This document shows, in pieces, positions 15,962 through 25,411 of a DNA stretch of 64,000 nucleotides. Source of the DNA: Acidobacteriota bacterium (lineage in GTDB: Bacteria > Acidobacteriota > UBA6911); NCBI GenBank assembly GCA_016929335.1, contig JAFGIY010000065.1, positions 124,001 through 188,000 of the forward strand, in the 5' to 3' direction. The notes under the pieces were generated by a model. It worked only from the letters and a program-made list of their open reading frames with translations. It was not told the DNA's origin and did not search any database. Each line of letters begins with the position of its first letter. Position 1 is the first letter of the stretch. A program made the translations under genes and the position numbers.

Positions 15962-18609
15962 TGATTGATATTCCTGTCTCCAAAAGAGGAAGCCAACAGT
16001 CTTTTAAGAAGACGGGCATTATCTCTCAGAAGGCGATGAAATGAGGTGCCTTGCAAGGGAGAGCCAAAATTCAATTTATTGCACATTTCGAGATATTTTT
16101 CATCGATATTCAGGGAGTCCCATAGGGGCAGATCCATATTCTGCATGAGTATTGCCAGAGGCCTTGCGTAAGAACTGCTGTCCAGCGTTGATATGTCCTG
16201 AATCGATCTGCAGAAAAATTCCCTGGCTTTATCGCGGAAAGAAATCTTTAAAGGCTGGTCGCAGTATCGTGAAGCTTCAATAAGAACACAAGCCTTTCTG
16301 ACATCTGTTGCCGCGCGAGTGGCATGGTTGGGAAAGTCAAGCTCTTCACGTCTGTCCAGGAAAGGCACTTCGTTTTGCAGCATCCACTTCGCATAGTGAA
16401 GGAGACTTTGCCTGCCGTAAAAATACATCTCGTCGCATTCGCCTCTTTCGGCTTTTATGTCGAGATATTTCCCAAGGGATTGAAGGAAAATGGTATAAGG
16501 CCAGCGCATATTCACATCGTTCAGGCTTTTAGATGCCAGATCATCCGATGGGTGTATGCAGCACCGTATCAGATATTCGGCTTTAAAAAGATAAGCCTTG
16601 TCTCGAGTTAGCTGGTGAGCATCAAGCAGAACGCTCAGCGCATTACCTGAGGCTCTGCCGGGGCCTTCAAGCAAGCCGAAAGCCTCGACCTTGGGCTTAA
16701 TCTTTTTATGAAGCCAATAGAATATATCCCTGGCTATTTCCTTGAGAATGCCAATCGGCATCTGCGGCCCGTCTATATTGCTTATTATAAAAGAGGCAAA
16801 ATCGAGGACAGACTGCTTCGCCTTAGGATCTCCTGTCATATAAAAATAATTTAAAAGTCCTTGAGAATAGACATGCTGACAGGATGGCCCTCCCCCGTAA
16901 CTGGAAAGCTTACGCGCAGCCATGGTATGTCTGGAGTAGCTTCGATGGGAAGACGTTGCTGCGTCACAGTAGTGATCCGTGTGCCAGAAAAGACCCTTAT
17001 TATATTCGCACCGATCTCTTTCTGTGTGATAGATGTCAATATCCATGACATGTTTCGCGAGCTGTTCCGCCAGTATGTACCAGTCCAAATCGCCGCTTCT
17101 TAAAAACTGCTTTAAAAAGCTGTTTATCAGGTCGTACTGGTTGTTGTAATGAGAAACAATGGGTTTTTCGCCTGAATACAGCAGATTTTCATGATCTGCA
17201 TAAATTTCTCCAAAATTTCGCCATCCATATTCGTCGATGAATTCCCGTCGCTGGAATAGCGAATTGTCACCCTTGATTGCCGTCTCAATCATTTCGTAAC
17301 ACTGTTTGTACGGGAATCGATCTGGAATCTGAGATTTGGCAATGAAATGAGGAAAAACAGTGGAAGCGCAACACCATTCAGGAGATGCAAAGGCAACCAA
17401 AGGCCTTTGGCAAATGGACATAGTATCCAATGGATCCGAGGCTAAGCCAAATCTGAAGAAGATTTGATGGGTCTTCTGCTCTCCTCCCTGAAGCTCAAAG
17501 AGGTCGGCATATCGGGCAGGAAAGAGGCTGATTTTCAGGCAATTACCGCGCGATTCTATTGCCGAAGGACAGTTTTGCCAGAAATTCCGGATCGCTGCCG
17601 TTATCGTAGAATGCCCGTCACAAAGGGATAGGACTGGCTCTGCTCTCAGGCCTTGTCCTATCAATTGCCCCGATTCAAAAATTCGATATCCTCGAAAGGA
17701 GGTCTTTATTTCTCCTCGACAGTTTACATGATTCCTGAAATTCCAGTTTGAACCGCCGCTTGAATCCTGATAAATACATATATCATTGCCCGAACGCTCA
17801 TCTCCGGACATTTCAGATTTATAGACCGTGGTATAGCTGCCGCCGCTCGGCATGAAACACTCAAAATCCAGCGACTTGAAAAAAAACGATCCCTCATCTC
17901 CCAGATCCCAAAGGCCTCCGGGGTGCCGCGCTGCGTTGGGATTATGAATTGTAAATTCCAATGAAACCGTGTTATGTCCTGCCCAGAAAGTGATTCTGCT
18001 TGAAAAGTCTAGAGGATTATTGCCGGCCGGATCGGAAGAGGAGAACAAACCCTCACAATAAACTACCGCTCGAAAGAGATTGGAGGATTCTATAGTGCAT
18101 TTTGCCATATGGGGAAACCACTGGACACCGGTAGCGTCTGTGAGCAGAAATTGAGAATTGTCCAGAATAGTCAGGCCGGAATCCAGGAAACGAACTGCCG
18201 GCAAAGGGCTAAAATGCTTTTTGTCGATTTTAAATTCGGTTCCTCCGGATTGAATAATAAAGTGCTTTTCCGTTTCTTCAACCGCCAGTGGAAATGCGGG
18301 CAACTCTGAATGAGGATGACTTGATGCTTTCAGGATGTATTTCTTTTGTTCTCTGGGAGAGATGGTAAATTGACAGTCCATCAGCAGCCATTGAAGGCTA
18401 TTGTCCGACCAGAAAGAGGATGGCGTTATTGCACACGGCACTACATTACCCAATTCGTCGACAACCTGCAGCAATTCACATGCCCATATACTGCTTTTAG
18501 GAAAAGGGATTCCAAAGGTAACCGGTTCTTGTATTCGTTTGATGCCATCACGCTCGATGAGTGTGATGGGGATCTCCAATTCAATCGGAATGCTATCGGG
18601 CCTGTGCAT
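15958..18609 (-). CDS. PcRGLX/YetA-like (rhamnogalacturonan lyase-fold) protein
   Basis: About 883 residues. The N-terminal part has the pattern EPVTFGIPFPKSS...VVPCAITPSSFWSDNSLQWLLMD (split here), typical of the RIFT-barrel domain of exo-rhamnogalacturonan-lyase-like PcRGLX/YetA proteins. A central beta-sandwich and a C-terminal alpha/alpha toroid follow (HTDHYCDAATSSHRSYSRH and CQHVYSQGLLNYF in the toroid). No signal peptide is visible, so a cytoplasmic location is likely, which is odd for a polysaccharide lyase. An upstream ATG at 18687 is possible, but 18609 sits just before the conserved domain and gives only a 17-bp overlap with the GT4 gene. Coupling on both sides to glycosyltransferases suggests a role in making or editing the glycan. 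Activity is inferred from fold only. Confidence 0.65.
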   Translation of the reverse strand: MHRPDSIPIELEIPITLIERDGIKRIQEPVTFGIPFPKSSIWACELLQVVDELGNVVPCAITPSSFWSDNSLQWLLMDCQFTISPREQKKYILKASSHPHSELPAFPLAVEETEKHFIIQSGGTEFKIDKKHFSPLPAVRFLDSGLTILDNSQFLLTDATGVQWFPHMAKCTIESSNLFRAVVYCEGLFSSSDPAGNNPLDFSSRITFWAGHNTVSLEFTIHNPNAARHPGGLWDLGDEGSFFFKSLDFECFMPSGGSYTTVYKSEMSGDERSGNDICIYQDSSGGSNWNFRNHVNCRGEIKTSFRGYRIFESGQLIGQGLRAEPVLSLCDGHSTITAAIRNFWQNCPSAIESRGNCLKISLFPARYADLFELQGGEQKTHQIFFRFGLASDPLDTMSICQRPLVAFASPEWCCASTVFPHFIAKSQIPDRFPYKQCYEMIETAIKGDNSLFQRREFIDEYGWRNFGEIYADHENLLYSGEKPIVSHYNNQYDLINSFLKQFLRSGDLDWYILAEQLAKHVMDIDIYHTERDRCEYNKGLFWHTDHYCDAATSSHRSYSRHTMAARKLSSYGGGPSCQHVYSQGLLNYFYMTGDPKAKQSVLDFASFIISNIDGPQMPIGILKEIARDIFYWLHKKIKPKVEAFGLLEGPGRASGNALSVLLDAHQLTRDKAYLFKAEYLIRCCIHPSDDLASKSLNDVNMRWPYTIFLQSLGKYLDIKAERGECDEMYFYGRQSLLHYAKWMLQNEVPFLDRREELDFPNHATRAATDVRKACVLIEASRYCDQPLKISFRDKAREFFCRSIQDISTLDSSSYARPLAILMQNMDLPLWDSLNIDEKYLEMCNKLNFGSPLQGTSFHRLLRDNARLLKRLLASSFGDRNINQ

Positions 18610-19789
18610 AGTATTGATATAGCTCTTCAAGCTTTCGAACCCTGTCTCTGAAGGAAAAATTCTGGATAATACGCTCTCGTGATGCATCCGAAAAACTTTG
18701 CCGAAGATTCCTGTTTATAAGCAAATCCACTACTCGATTGCTGAGAGCGTCCGTGTTTCCGATCGGACACAAATAACCTGTAATGCCGTCCAAAACCAGT
18801 TCAGGAACGCCGGCTACGGATGTGGAGACCACAGGAACTGCCATAGCCATGGATTCAAGCACGGTATTGGGCAGTCCTTCTGCTACCGAAGTCATTAAAA
18901 ATAGGTCCAGCGAAGCATAGATATCCAGCAGGTCATTTCTGTGGCCTGTGAAATGAAGATATTCAGCCAGCCCAAGATCCTTGGCTAGAGATTTCGTTTT
19001 GGAAAGCTCATCCTCCTTTCCGTCTCCCACAATAACAAACCTGCAGTTCGGAACGCGGGATTTTACGGTTTTTGCCACTGCGAAAAACGTTGGAAAATCC
19101 TTTTGTTGATCTATTCTGGCAACGGTGCCCACAAGCAATTCGTCGCTCCTGAGCCCAAGCTCGCTTCGGAGTATTGGATGCCCGTTCTTCCGCATCCATG
19201 TGTCGATATCTATCCCATTGTGCAAAACGACAACCTGACCGTTTTTGAAGCCCTGCTGTAAGAGCTGCTTCCTGGTCGCTTCAGAAACCGCCATGATGGG
19301 TTTCAGAAAGCGTTTTGTAATGTGATACGCAACGCTTTGTCGCAAAAGATAGAGCAGGTAAGCCCGCAGATTGTAAAAATCCTGGCGGCCATATTCTAGG
19401 AGGAGATGACACGTGTAGACAATCCGGAGTTTTGGGTTCAAAAGCTTTAAGAGCCATGCGTAGAGCATCGTTTTATCATCATGCGCATGCAGAACCTCTA
19501 TGTTTCTGGATTTGGTGGCTGAATGCAAAAGCCTCAGGCACTTCAGGTCCAGCAGATGGCGGTCATTGAATTCTATATAGTCCAATCCCAGCTTTCTGGC
19601 TCTGTCCCCGATTTCAAAGATGGAATCCCGCGGATCCCGCAGATAGGCAACAAGCACATGGACTTTTGCTTTGTCATGAATATGAGCCGACAATAGTATC
19701 GTCTTGTCCGGCCCTCCTCCTCCTTTATAGGTCCCACGAAAATCCATTATTTGAACGGGACGGGTCCTATCTTTGTTCATTTGTATCAC
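18593..19789 (-). CDS. GT4 family glycosyltransferase
   Basis: 398 residues, GT-B fold. The N-terminal glycine-rich region contains TYKGGGGPDKTIL. The C-terminal donor-binding half has VGTVARIDQQKDFPTFF and the signature SVAEGLPNTVLESMAMAVPVV (split by eye), with the conserved E-x7-E equivalent at EGLPNTVLE. The start is a GTG at 19789 or an ATG at 19780. It overlaps the upstream acetyltransferase gene by about 20 bp and the downstream lyase-fold gene, so it belongs to one operon. Expected to act in the cytoplasm on the lipid-linked glycan; sugar unknown. Confidence 0.85.
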   Translation of the reverse strand: MIQMNKDRTRPVQIMDFRGTYKGGGGPDKTILLSAHIHDKAKVHVLVAYLRDPRDSIFEIGDRARKLGLDYIEFNDRHLLDLKCLRLLHSATKSRNIEVLHAHDDKTMLYAWLLKLLNPKLRIVYTCHLLLEYGRQDFYNLRAYLLYLLRQSVAYHITKRFLKPIMAVSEATRKQLLQQGFKNGQVVVLHNGIDIDTWMRKNGHPILRSELGLRSDELLVGTVARIDQQKDFPTFFAVAKTVKSRVPNCRFVIVGDGKEDELSKTKSLAKDLGLAEYLHFTGHRNDLLDIYASLDLFLMTSVAEGLPNTVLESMAMAVPVVSTSVAGVPELVLDGITGYLCPIGNTDALSNRVVDLLINRNLRQSFSDASRERIIQNFSFRDRVRKLEELYQYYAQAR

Positions 19790-20303
19790 TGTCTTTGGTT
19801 TTATAAACGGCTGGATTGCCGAAGGCGATAGTATTGGGAGCCATATCCTTTGTTACAACGGCGTTAGCTCCAATGATGCAATCGTCGGCTATGCGGATCG
19901 CGCCGATGATTTTTGCTCCGGCGCCTATCAGAACATTATTGCCTAGCTTAGGGGCGCCTCCATATCCGCCGCGGTCGCCAAAGGTAACTCCCTGGTATAT
20001 TGTGCAATTATTCCCGATTACGGTTTCGGGATGGAGGACGATCCCTCCAAAGTGATGAATCCGAAATCCTTTGCCGATCTGACACTGGGCGGGGATCGAT
20101 ATTCCCGTAGTGATTTCTATAAACCTCTCCACAAAAAAGCGGAATGGTTGTGCCGGGATATGGTGTATGTAGCACCATCGAAAAAAACGGTAAACGAGAA
20201 TTGCCTGAAATCCCTGGGACAAAAGTCCTGCAATAAAAACTCTGAAATTCGATTTGTCTGAATCGCTGAATCTCAGCAAATCTTCCCGAAGAGTTGCAAA
20301 CAT
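19767..20303 (-). CDS. Serine acetyltransferase-like (hexapeptide repeat) enzyme
   Basis: 178 residues, a short CysE-type protein. A helical N-terminus precedes a left-handed beta-helix of hexapeptide repeats. CysE motifs are present: IHHFGGIVLHPETVIG with the catalytic His, QGVTFGDRGGYGGAPKLG and IGANAVVTKDM. In exopolysaccharide loci such short CysE paralogues often acetylate sugars rather than serine, so either role is possible. The gene overlaps the downstream GT4 gene by about 23 bp. Confidence 0.8.
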   Translation of the reverse strand: MFATLREDLLRFSDSDKSNFRVFIAGLLSQGFQAILVYRFFRWCYIHHIPAQPFRFFVERFIEITTGISIPAQCQIGKGFRIHHFGGIVLHPETVIGNNCTIYQGVTFGDRGGYGGAPKLGNNVLIGAGAKIIGAIRIADDCIIGANAVVTKDMAPNTIAFGNPAVYKTKDSDTNEQR

Positions 20304-20452
20304 ATCGATGCTATCTCTTTGTATGGCGTTTGTCAGGAGTTAATCTGCCCCGATACCCTCAAGTTAAATGTTTTCATAAAACCGCATTATTTGCTTTTTA
20401 TACGATTCTCTCGGTATGGCGGTTAAGCAAAAACATATATTCATATTTGTCA

Positions 20453-21589
20453 TTATCGCTCGATCAGCCGTTCATAAAGCCTTTCGTAGTTAGCTACCAT
20501 ACTTTCAATCGAGAACAAGGAAACAACACGATCGCGAGCTTTTTTCGCTAAAAGGAGTCGCTGCTCTCTGTTAATAAATAATTGCCTAATGGCATTGGCC
20601 AGATCGTTCTCGCTGTCGCCTTGCACTAGAAGTCCGCTTTCTCCATCCTGTATGATTTCTGCCAAACCTCCTACGTTCGTGCAGATTACCGGCACTCCTG
20701 TTGCCATGGCTTCAAGAACGGAGTTTGGAACTCCTTCATATCTGGATGGAAGCACAAACAGATCCATCAAGCGAAGACATTCCGGCACGTCTCTCCGTAT
20801 GCCCGGCATAACCACGTTTGCGGTCAAGGCGAGGCTTTCCACCATGGATTTAATGGAATTGAAATCGGAGCCATCCCCGATAAGCAAAAGCATGCAGGTC
20901 TTTTTGCTTATGGGCAAAAATGCCGAAAATGCTTTGAGCAATGACTCAAGATTTTTAACGGGATCAATACGCCCAACGTAACCGATGACAAAATCGCTCT
21001 TTTTCAAACGGAATTCATTTTTGAGTGATTCGTTCCCGACATTTACGGCGGAGGCGAATCTATGAATGTCTACTCCGTTATAGATTACCGTAATATTCTT
21101 TGGATCGATGCCGATCATTTCGCCATATTGACGGCGGGATAGCTCAGAGGGGCAGATAATTGCATCACAGAATCGAGAAAAAGCTTTTTCTGCAAGCAGC
21201 CGTCTCCTGGGTATCCCCATAAGATCTTCTTGCGTCATCCCTCTGAAAGAATGGATGAAGGCGTATCTTTTTCCGAGAAGGCGGGCAGCAGCAATGCCCT
21301 CTGCGTAAGTGCCCCACCCAAGGGAGTGAATGATGTCGACATGCCTTTTTCTGCAAAGCTCAGAAATCTTGAAGGGCATGCTTAGATCGTTCCCGGGTTT
21401 TTTCCCAAGATGGAAAACGGAATCCACATTGGCGTGGATTTCTTTTAAGAACTCTTCATCACAGGGGAAAAAGCTGCAAATGAGGTTTCGATACTGGTCG
21501 CCGGCATGATTGAGCAGGTTGACAACGACCCGTTCAGTGCCGCCAAATCCTAGTCTGTGAACTAAATGTAGAATGGTTAGTTGCTTCAC
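20453..21589 (-). CDS. GT4 glycosyltransferase, exosortase-system sugar-transferase type
   Basis: 378 residues, GT-B fold. The N-terminus TILHLVHRLGFGGTERVVVNL and the segment HLGKKPGNDLSM resemble sugar transferases that accompany exosortase A (EpsH1) loci. The donor-binding half has IGYVGRIDPVKNLESLL and PSRYEGVPNSVLEAMATGVP, with the E-x7-E motif. Its ATG overlaps the stop of the next upstream gene (21586), so the two are coupled. The enzyme should act in the cytoplasm on the growing repeat unit. Confidence 0.85.
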   Translation of the reverse strand: MKQLTILHLVHRLGFGGTERVVVNLLNHAGDQYRNLICSFFPCDEEFLKEIHANVDSVFHLGKKPGNDLSMPFKISELCRKRHVDIIHSLGWGTYAEGIAAARLLGKRYAFIHSFRGMTQEDLMGIPRRRLLAEKAFSRFCDAIICPSELSRRQYGEMIGIDPKNITVIYNGVDIHRFASAVNVGNESLKNEFRLKKSDFVIGYVGRIDPVKNLESLLKAFSAFLPISKKTCMLLLIGDGSDFNSIKSMVESLALTANVVMPGIRRDVPECLRLMDLFVLPSRYEGVPNSVLEAMATGVPVICTNVGGLAEIIQDGESGLLVQGDSENDLANAIRQLFINREQRLLLAKKARDRVVSLFSIESMVANYERLYERLIER

Positions 21590-22824
21590 GAATGGCGGCT
21601 GAAAAGCAATTTGAACTGATTGTAGTAATTGTCGGCCATAATAACTGACAGAGTTTTGGTCAAGTCCCAGACTCGGTATAATTTCGATGCGCTCCGTGCA
21701 AAAGTGCTGTTTTCTTCATAAACGGATTCAATTCTTCCTATGCCTGCCCGAATATCAATTTTCTGTTCAAGAAAATGCCTCCCGAACGTTTGCGTCCTTT
21801 TATAATATTCCGGATCTGTGAGCAAGCGTGATATTTCATCCGTAATCAAGGACGGTGATGCCGGAGCTGAATTATTGCGGCCGGAGAAATTGAAGTAACT
21901 GATATCTTCTATATTATCCTCGCCGACGGTTCCGGCATATCCGCGTTCTCCCACGATCAAGGTCGGTTTGCGATAAGCCATACCCTCAAAAGCTCCTCTG
22001 CCCGTGCCGATTACGGCAAATGCAGCCGGCAAAATTCTGTGTGCCTGAATGATCGGGCCCGTGAACCGCAAAGCCTGGCGGCCGATGCTTTTATTAATGG
22101 CCTCACCCATGCTCCGGGCTGTTTCGTAAAACTCTCCTCTTGCTCCAACAAATACCATCGAGACATCCGGGAATTTCCGCACGACAGGTTGGATGCCTTC
22201 CAGAACTTGACGAACAGCCGCCACTTTCGGGCCTAGGAAGTTGGTGATCATTACTATGTTTTTATGCGATGCATCAATCCCATGATGCCCGCATAAACAG
22301 GCAGTCTCTTCAGGGTTCGAAACAAATTGTTCCATATCGAGACGGGATGGAAGGACTTCGACGTTAGCCAGATTCCATTTGTAGACGATATTTAGTTTGC
22401 GTTTTTGTTCGGGACTGAAAACGATTAGCTTCTTCGATTTGGGGATTACGTAATATGGAGTAATTCCTCCACACAATGTTCCCGTAACGGGAATCCCTTT
22501 TAGAACACCCAAAATAGATGAAATTATATAAGATCTGGCATCAAAGGCATGAATGTGATCAATCCTGCTGCCATCGATCATATGGGATAATTGGGAATAG
22601 GTTTTCAGGCTCCCCCAGGTGAAGTAGGTCTGGCGAGATCCGTGATTGTAATGATAGGTTAACAGAGTAAAAGGAAAGTATTTGCGAATCTCGTCAACCA
22701 TAGGGCCGTCTCCGCCTGCGAATTGAATGGAGTGGCCCCTTCTCGACAGTTCTTTCCCGGTCGTCAGTGCTGAAAGCACATGGCCGCCCAGACTGGAAAT
22801 TTCAATCAGGATTAGGATTTTCAT
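21586..22824 (-). CDS. Glycosyltransferase, GT4-like
   Basis: 412 residues. The N-terminus LILIEISSLGGHVLSALTTGKELSRRGH is a GT-B acceptor domain with the glycine-rich loop. The middle contains LIVFSPEQKRKLNI and VEVLPSRLDMEQFV, the usual linker of GT4 enzymes. The C-terminal half has VIGTGRGAFEGMAYRKPTLIVGERG, a divergent donor-binding signature. A four-base overlap couples it to the GT4 gene downstream. The assignment to glycosyltransferase is solid, to the exact family less so. Confidence 0.75.
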   Translation of the reverse strand: MKILILIEISSLGGHVLSALTTGKELSRRGHSIQFAGGDGPMVDEIRKYFPFTLLTYHYNHGSRQTYFTWGSLKTYSQLSHMIDGSRIDHIHAFDARSYIISSILGVLKGIPVTGTLCGGITPYYVIPKSKKLIVFSPEQKRKLNIVYKWNLANVEVLPSRLDMEQFVSNPEETACLCGHHGIDASHKNIVMITNFLGPKVAAVRQVLEGIQPVVRKFPDVSMVFVGARGEFYETARSMGEAINKSIGRQALRFTGPIIQAHRILPAAFAVIGTGRGAFEGMAYRKPTLIVGERGYAGTVGEDNIEDISYFNFSGRNNSAPASPSLITDEISRLLTDPEYYKRTQTFGRHFLEQKIDIRAGIGRIESVYEENSTFARSASKLYRVWDLTKTLSVIMADNYYNQFKLLFSRHS

Positions 22825-22937
22825 GCTGTTTTTGCATCATCATATCTATTTGGAAATTTACATCAATTCCCGGGATTACCTCAAAAATGAGATAATATTG
22901 ACCATATTATGGAATAAAAAATCCGCAATACTACGAA

Positions 22938-24254
22938 CTATCGCTTGGATGACAGCATCAGCCTAATTTGGGGAAATATCGGCATGACATAATTCCTGAA
23001 GTCACCGCTTTGCGGTAAAAACAGCTCTTTTAAGGGTATGGAGTACCTTGACGAAAACGTCCATGCCAAAATAATGGCTCCCACTGAGTAACTTATGGCT
23101 GAGGATATCGCTGCACCCTCTGCTCCTAAAATAGGTATCAAAATGAGGTTCATTACTACATTTAAGACCAAGGAACCGATGTATATATATAAAGTGATTA
23201 TCGCCTTCCCTCGACCAGTCAAATCTGAGTGCAGAATAAGATAAATCGTCATTGCTATGATTCCGGGTATCAAATATAACATTGGTCGGACGGATGGAAT
23301 AAATTCGTCTCCAAATGCTAAAGGGATTAACCGGTTAGCGAACAAGGCAAGCAGGATACTGCCGGCCGTCGTTATTAAAAAATTAAATCTGCATAGGAGC
23401 GGTGTAATTCTGTTTGCCTCTGCGACACTTGTGTTGGAGACTCTGGCAAATAAAACCAACCCAACGGCTTCCGGAAGAAGCCAGCATTTCTCTGCAACTG
23501 AGACGGCGACGGAATAATACCCTACGACAGCATTGTTCCAAAAATACCTTAAAAGAAATACATCTATTCGAAAATTCAAATTCATGACGACGAGAACAAG
23601 AAACGGCACAATACCAAATGTGATGGAATTACGAAGAAGCGTAAAATTAAACCTGAGCCTGATGGAAGCCTTATTTTTTATAAAATATAGACATAGAAGT
23701 GTAGCGAGAGCATTGCTGATAAGAATGGCGGTCAACACACCGGGAAGACGCATCTTTAGTGCTACTGCCAGGATGAGAGTGGCAGCTAAATATGCCAGGG
23801 ATGGAAACAATACGAGAGCATTTCTACTTTTTATATCTTCCTTGCCCAGCAAGGTATATTGAATGAACTTTTGAAACAGCATTAGCGGTATAACGGCAAA
23901 GACTAGATGCGCGTAATAGGATGGGATTCCAAGGAAAAGGTGGCTGCTATTGGCATAGAAGAAGGCATAGGCCATGACCATCAGGATTAAACCCATAAAT
24001 ATGGAGATATGGGAGGAGTTGGATACAATATCATCTAGAGAATATAGCTTCTTCCCTGCAAAATGAAGGTTGGCATTCCCGATTCCAAGATTCCCAAAGT
24101 TTACAAGAAGCGCGGGCATCAGAAGGAGAATCTCCATCGCGCCTCGTTGCGAGGGTCCCAATATTCTTGTAACGATGATGCTGCAGGCGATCGAAAGTAT
24201 AATAACGGTAATGCGAACAATGAAAACGCTGATGCTATCTCTAGCTAAAGACAT
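22938..24254 (-). CDS. Wzx-type polysaccharide flippase
   Basis: 438 residues with 12 or more hydrophobic segments, of the polysaccharide biosynthesis/MATE-like (MOP) superfamily. The pattern is that of Wzx: IACSIIVTRILGPSQRGAMEILLL near the start (split by eye), AEKCWLLPEAVGLVLFARVS mid-protein, and late glycine-rich helices (GAEGAAISSAISYSVG). It moves lipid-linked repeat units across the inner membrane. It lies between the arginase and glycosyltransferase genes on the same strand. Confidence 0.85.
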   Translation of the reverse strand: MSLARDSISVFIVRITVIILSIACSIIVTRILGPSQRGAMEILLLMPALLVNFGNLGIGNANLHFAGKKLYSLDDIVSNSSHISIFMGLILMVMAYAFFYANSSHLFLGIPSYYAHLVFAVIPLMLFQKFIQYTLLGKEDIKSRNALVLFPSLAYLAATLILAVALKMRLPGVLTAILISNALATLLCLYFIKNKASIRLRFNFTLLRNSITFGIVPFLVLVVMNLNFRIDVFLLRYFWNNAVVGYYSVAVSVAEKCWLLPEAVGLVLFARVSNTSVAEANRITPLLCRFNFLITTAGSILLALFANRLIPLAFGDEFIPSVRPMLYLIPGIIAMTIYLILHSDLTGRGKAIITLYIYIGSLVLNVVMNLILIPILGAEGAAISSAISYSVGAIILAWTFSSRYSIPLKELFLPQSGDFRNYVMPIFPQIRLMLSSKR

Positions 24255-24323
24255 ATGGAAATTATTATCCCCCGAACCGGTATATAAGTCGCATTGTCAT
24301 CTTATGTGAATAGAAAAATTGTA

Positions 24324-25319
24324 TCAAGAATGTCGACCTGCATTGCAGCGGTTCAACTGCAGCAAATTGTTTTTAAGATAATGCTTTTCATAATCTGTGT
24401 ATCTGACACCCAGCAAGGCCATTATTAGTTCCACACAGATTTCAGCGGTTGAATTATGAGAATCCAGTAAGGGATTTATTTCAATAATGTCCAGGGCTGA
24501 TACCGGAACATTTGCTCCGATATAGTCGGCAACATAGCGGATTTCCCGATAGCTGAGGCCTCCTTTGCTGGAAATACCCGTCCCGGGAGCAATTTGTGCG
24601 TCCATGACATCCGCATCCAGACTTACGTATATGGAATCGGTATGTTTCTTTACCTGAATGACAGCTTCTCTCATTACGCTGGCGATGCCTCGATCTTCAA
24701 TATCAAATGTGGAAAAAATGCGGACGCCCATATCTGAGAGGAATTTAGCTTCTGCTGAATCCATGTCTTTGACACCTATCATACAAACATCTTCGGGATG
24801 AATCTTGGGAGAGAGGCCGAAGCAGTTTACCAAAGCATCATACCCATGGCCCAGAGAAATGGCGACGGTCATCCCATGAATATTCCCGGTTAAGGTTGTT
24901 TGTGGAGTATTGGAGTCAGGATGTGCATCAATCCAGAGCAAACCAATGCGATCATGCGCTTTTGCGAAGCCCGCTATCCCGCCTATGGACGTTGAATGAT
25001 CTCCTCCCAGAATTATGGGAATTGCATTTTCCTGAATAGCGCCATAAACGATGCTCGCCAGTTGTTCAGAGACGCGTGCTATTTCATGCAATCGTGCGCT
25101 CGATTGCTGTTCTGCGGGATACGTATCCAAAACAAAGTTTCTTAATACCTCCAAATCACCCATATCCTTAAATGGCATATGAGCATACGACAGAGCATCC
25201 AAAAGGCCTGCATAGCGTATGGCGGTCGGGCCCATATCCACTCCAAGTTTATCGACGCCAAGATCCAGTGGTACTCCGATAACGCGCACTGATCGCAAAC
25301 CATGGTTGATGTCAATCAT
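24324..25319 (-). CDS. rocF: Arginase
   Basis: 331-residue ureohydrolase. Mn-binding motifs are all present: GGDHSTSIGG, DAHPDSNTPQTT and SLDADVMDAQIAPGTG. The loop NTPQTTLTGNIHGM has the Asn and the SGNxHG-like segment (here TGNIHG) that binds the alpha-amino and carboxylate groups of arginine, which favours true arginase over agmatinase. The product would be ornithine plus urea. It sits directly downstream (93 bp) of an asparagine-synthase homologue and upstream of the flippase, an unusual place for nitrogen catabolism, so it may supply an amine (ornithine) for glycan decoration. That role is inference. Confidence 0.85.
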   Translation of the reverse strand: MIDINHGLRSVRVIGVPLDLGVDKLGVDMGPTAIRYAGLLDALSYAHMPFKDMGDLEVLRNFVLDTYPAEQQSSARLHEIARVSEQLASIVYGAIQENAIPIILGGDHSTSIGGIAGFAKAHDRIGLLWIDAHPDSNTPQTTLTGNIHGMTVAISLGHGYDALVNCFGLSPKIHPEDVCMIGVKDMDSAEAKFLSDMGVRIFSTFDIEDRGIASVMREAVIQVKKHTDSIYVSLDADVMDAQIAPGTGISSKGGLSYREIRYVADYIGANVPVSALDIIEINPLLDSHNSTAEICVELIMALLGVRYTDYEKHYLKNNLLQLNRCNAGRHS

Positions 25320-25411
25320 TGGGATGCCTTTAAGAGATATTGGGGTGTACCTGCAAATACGAATTCAAAGATGGAGGCAGATTCCGGATTTTCAGGGAGT
25401 GATGTGAGTCA

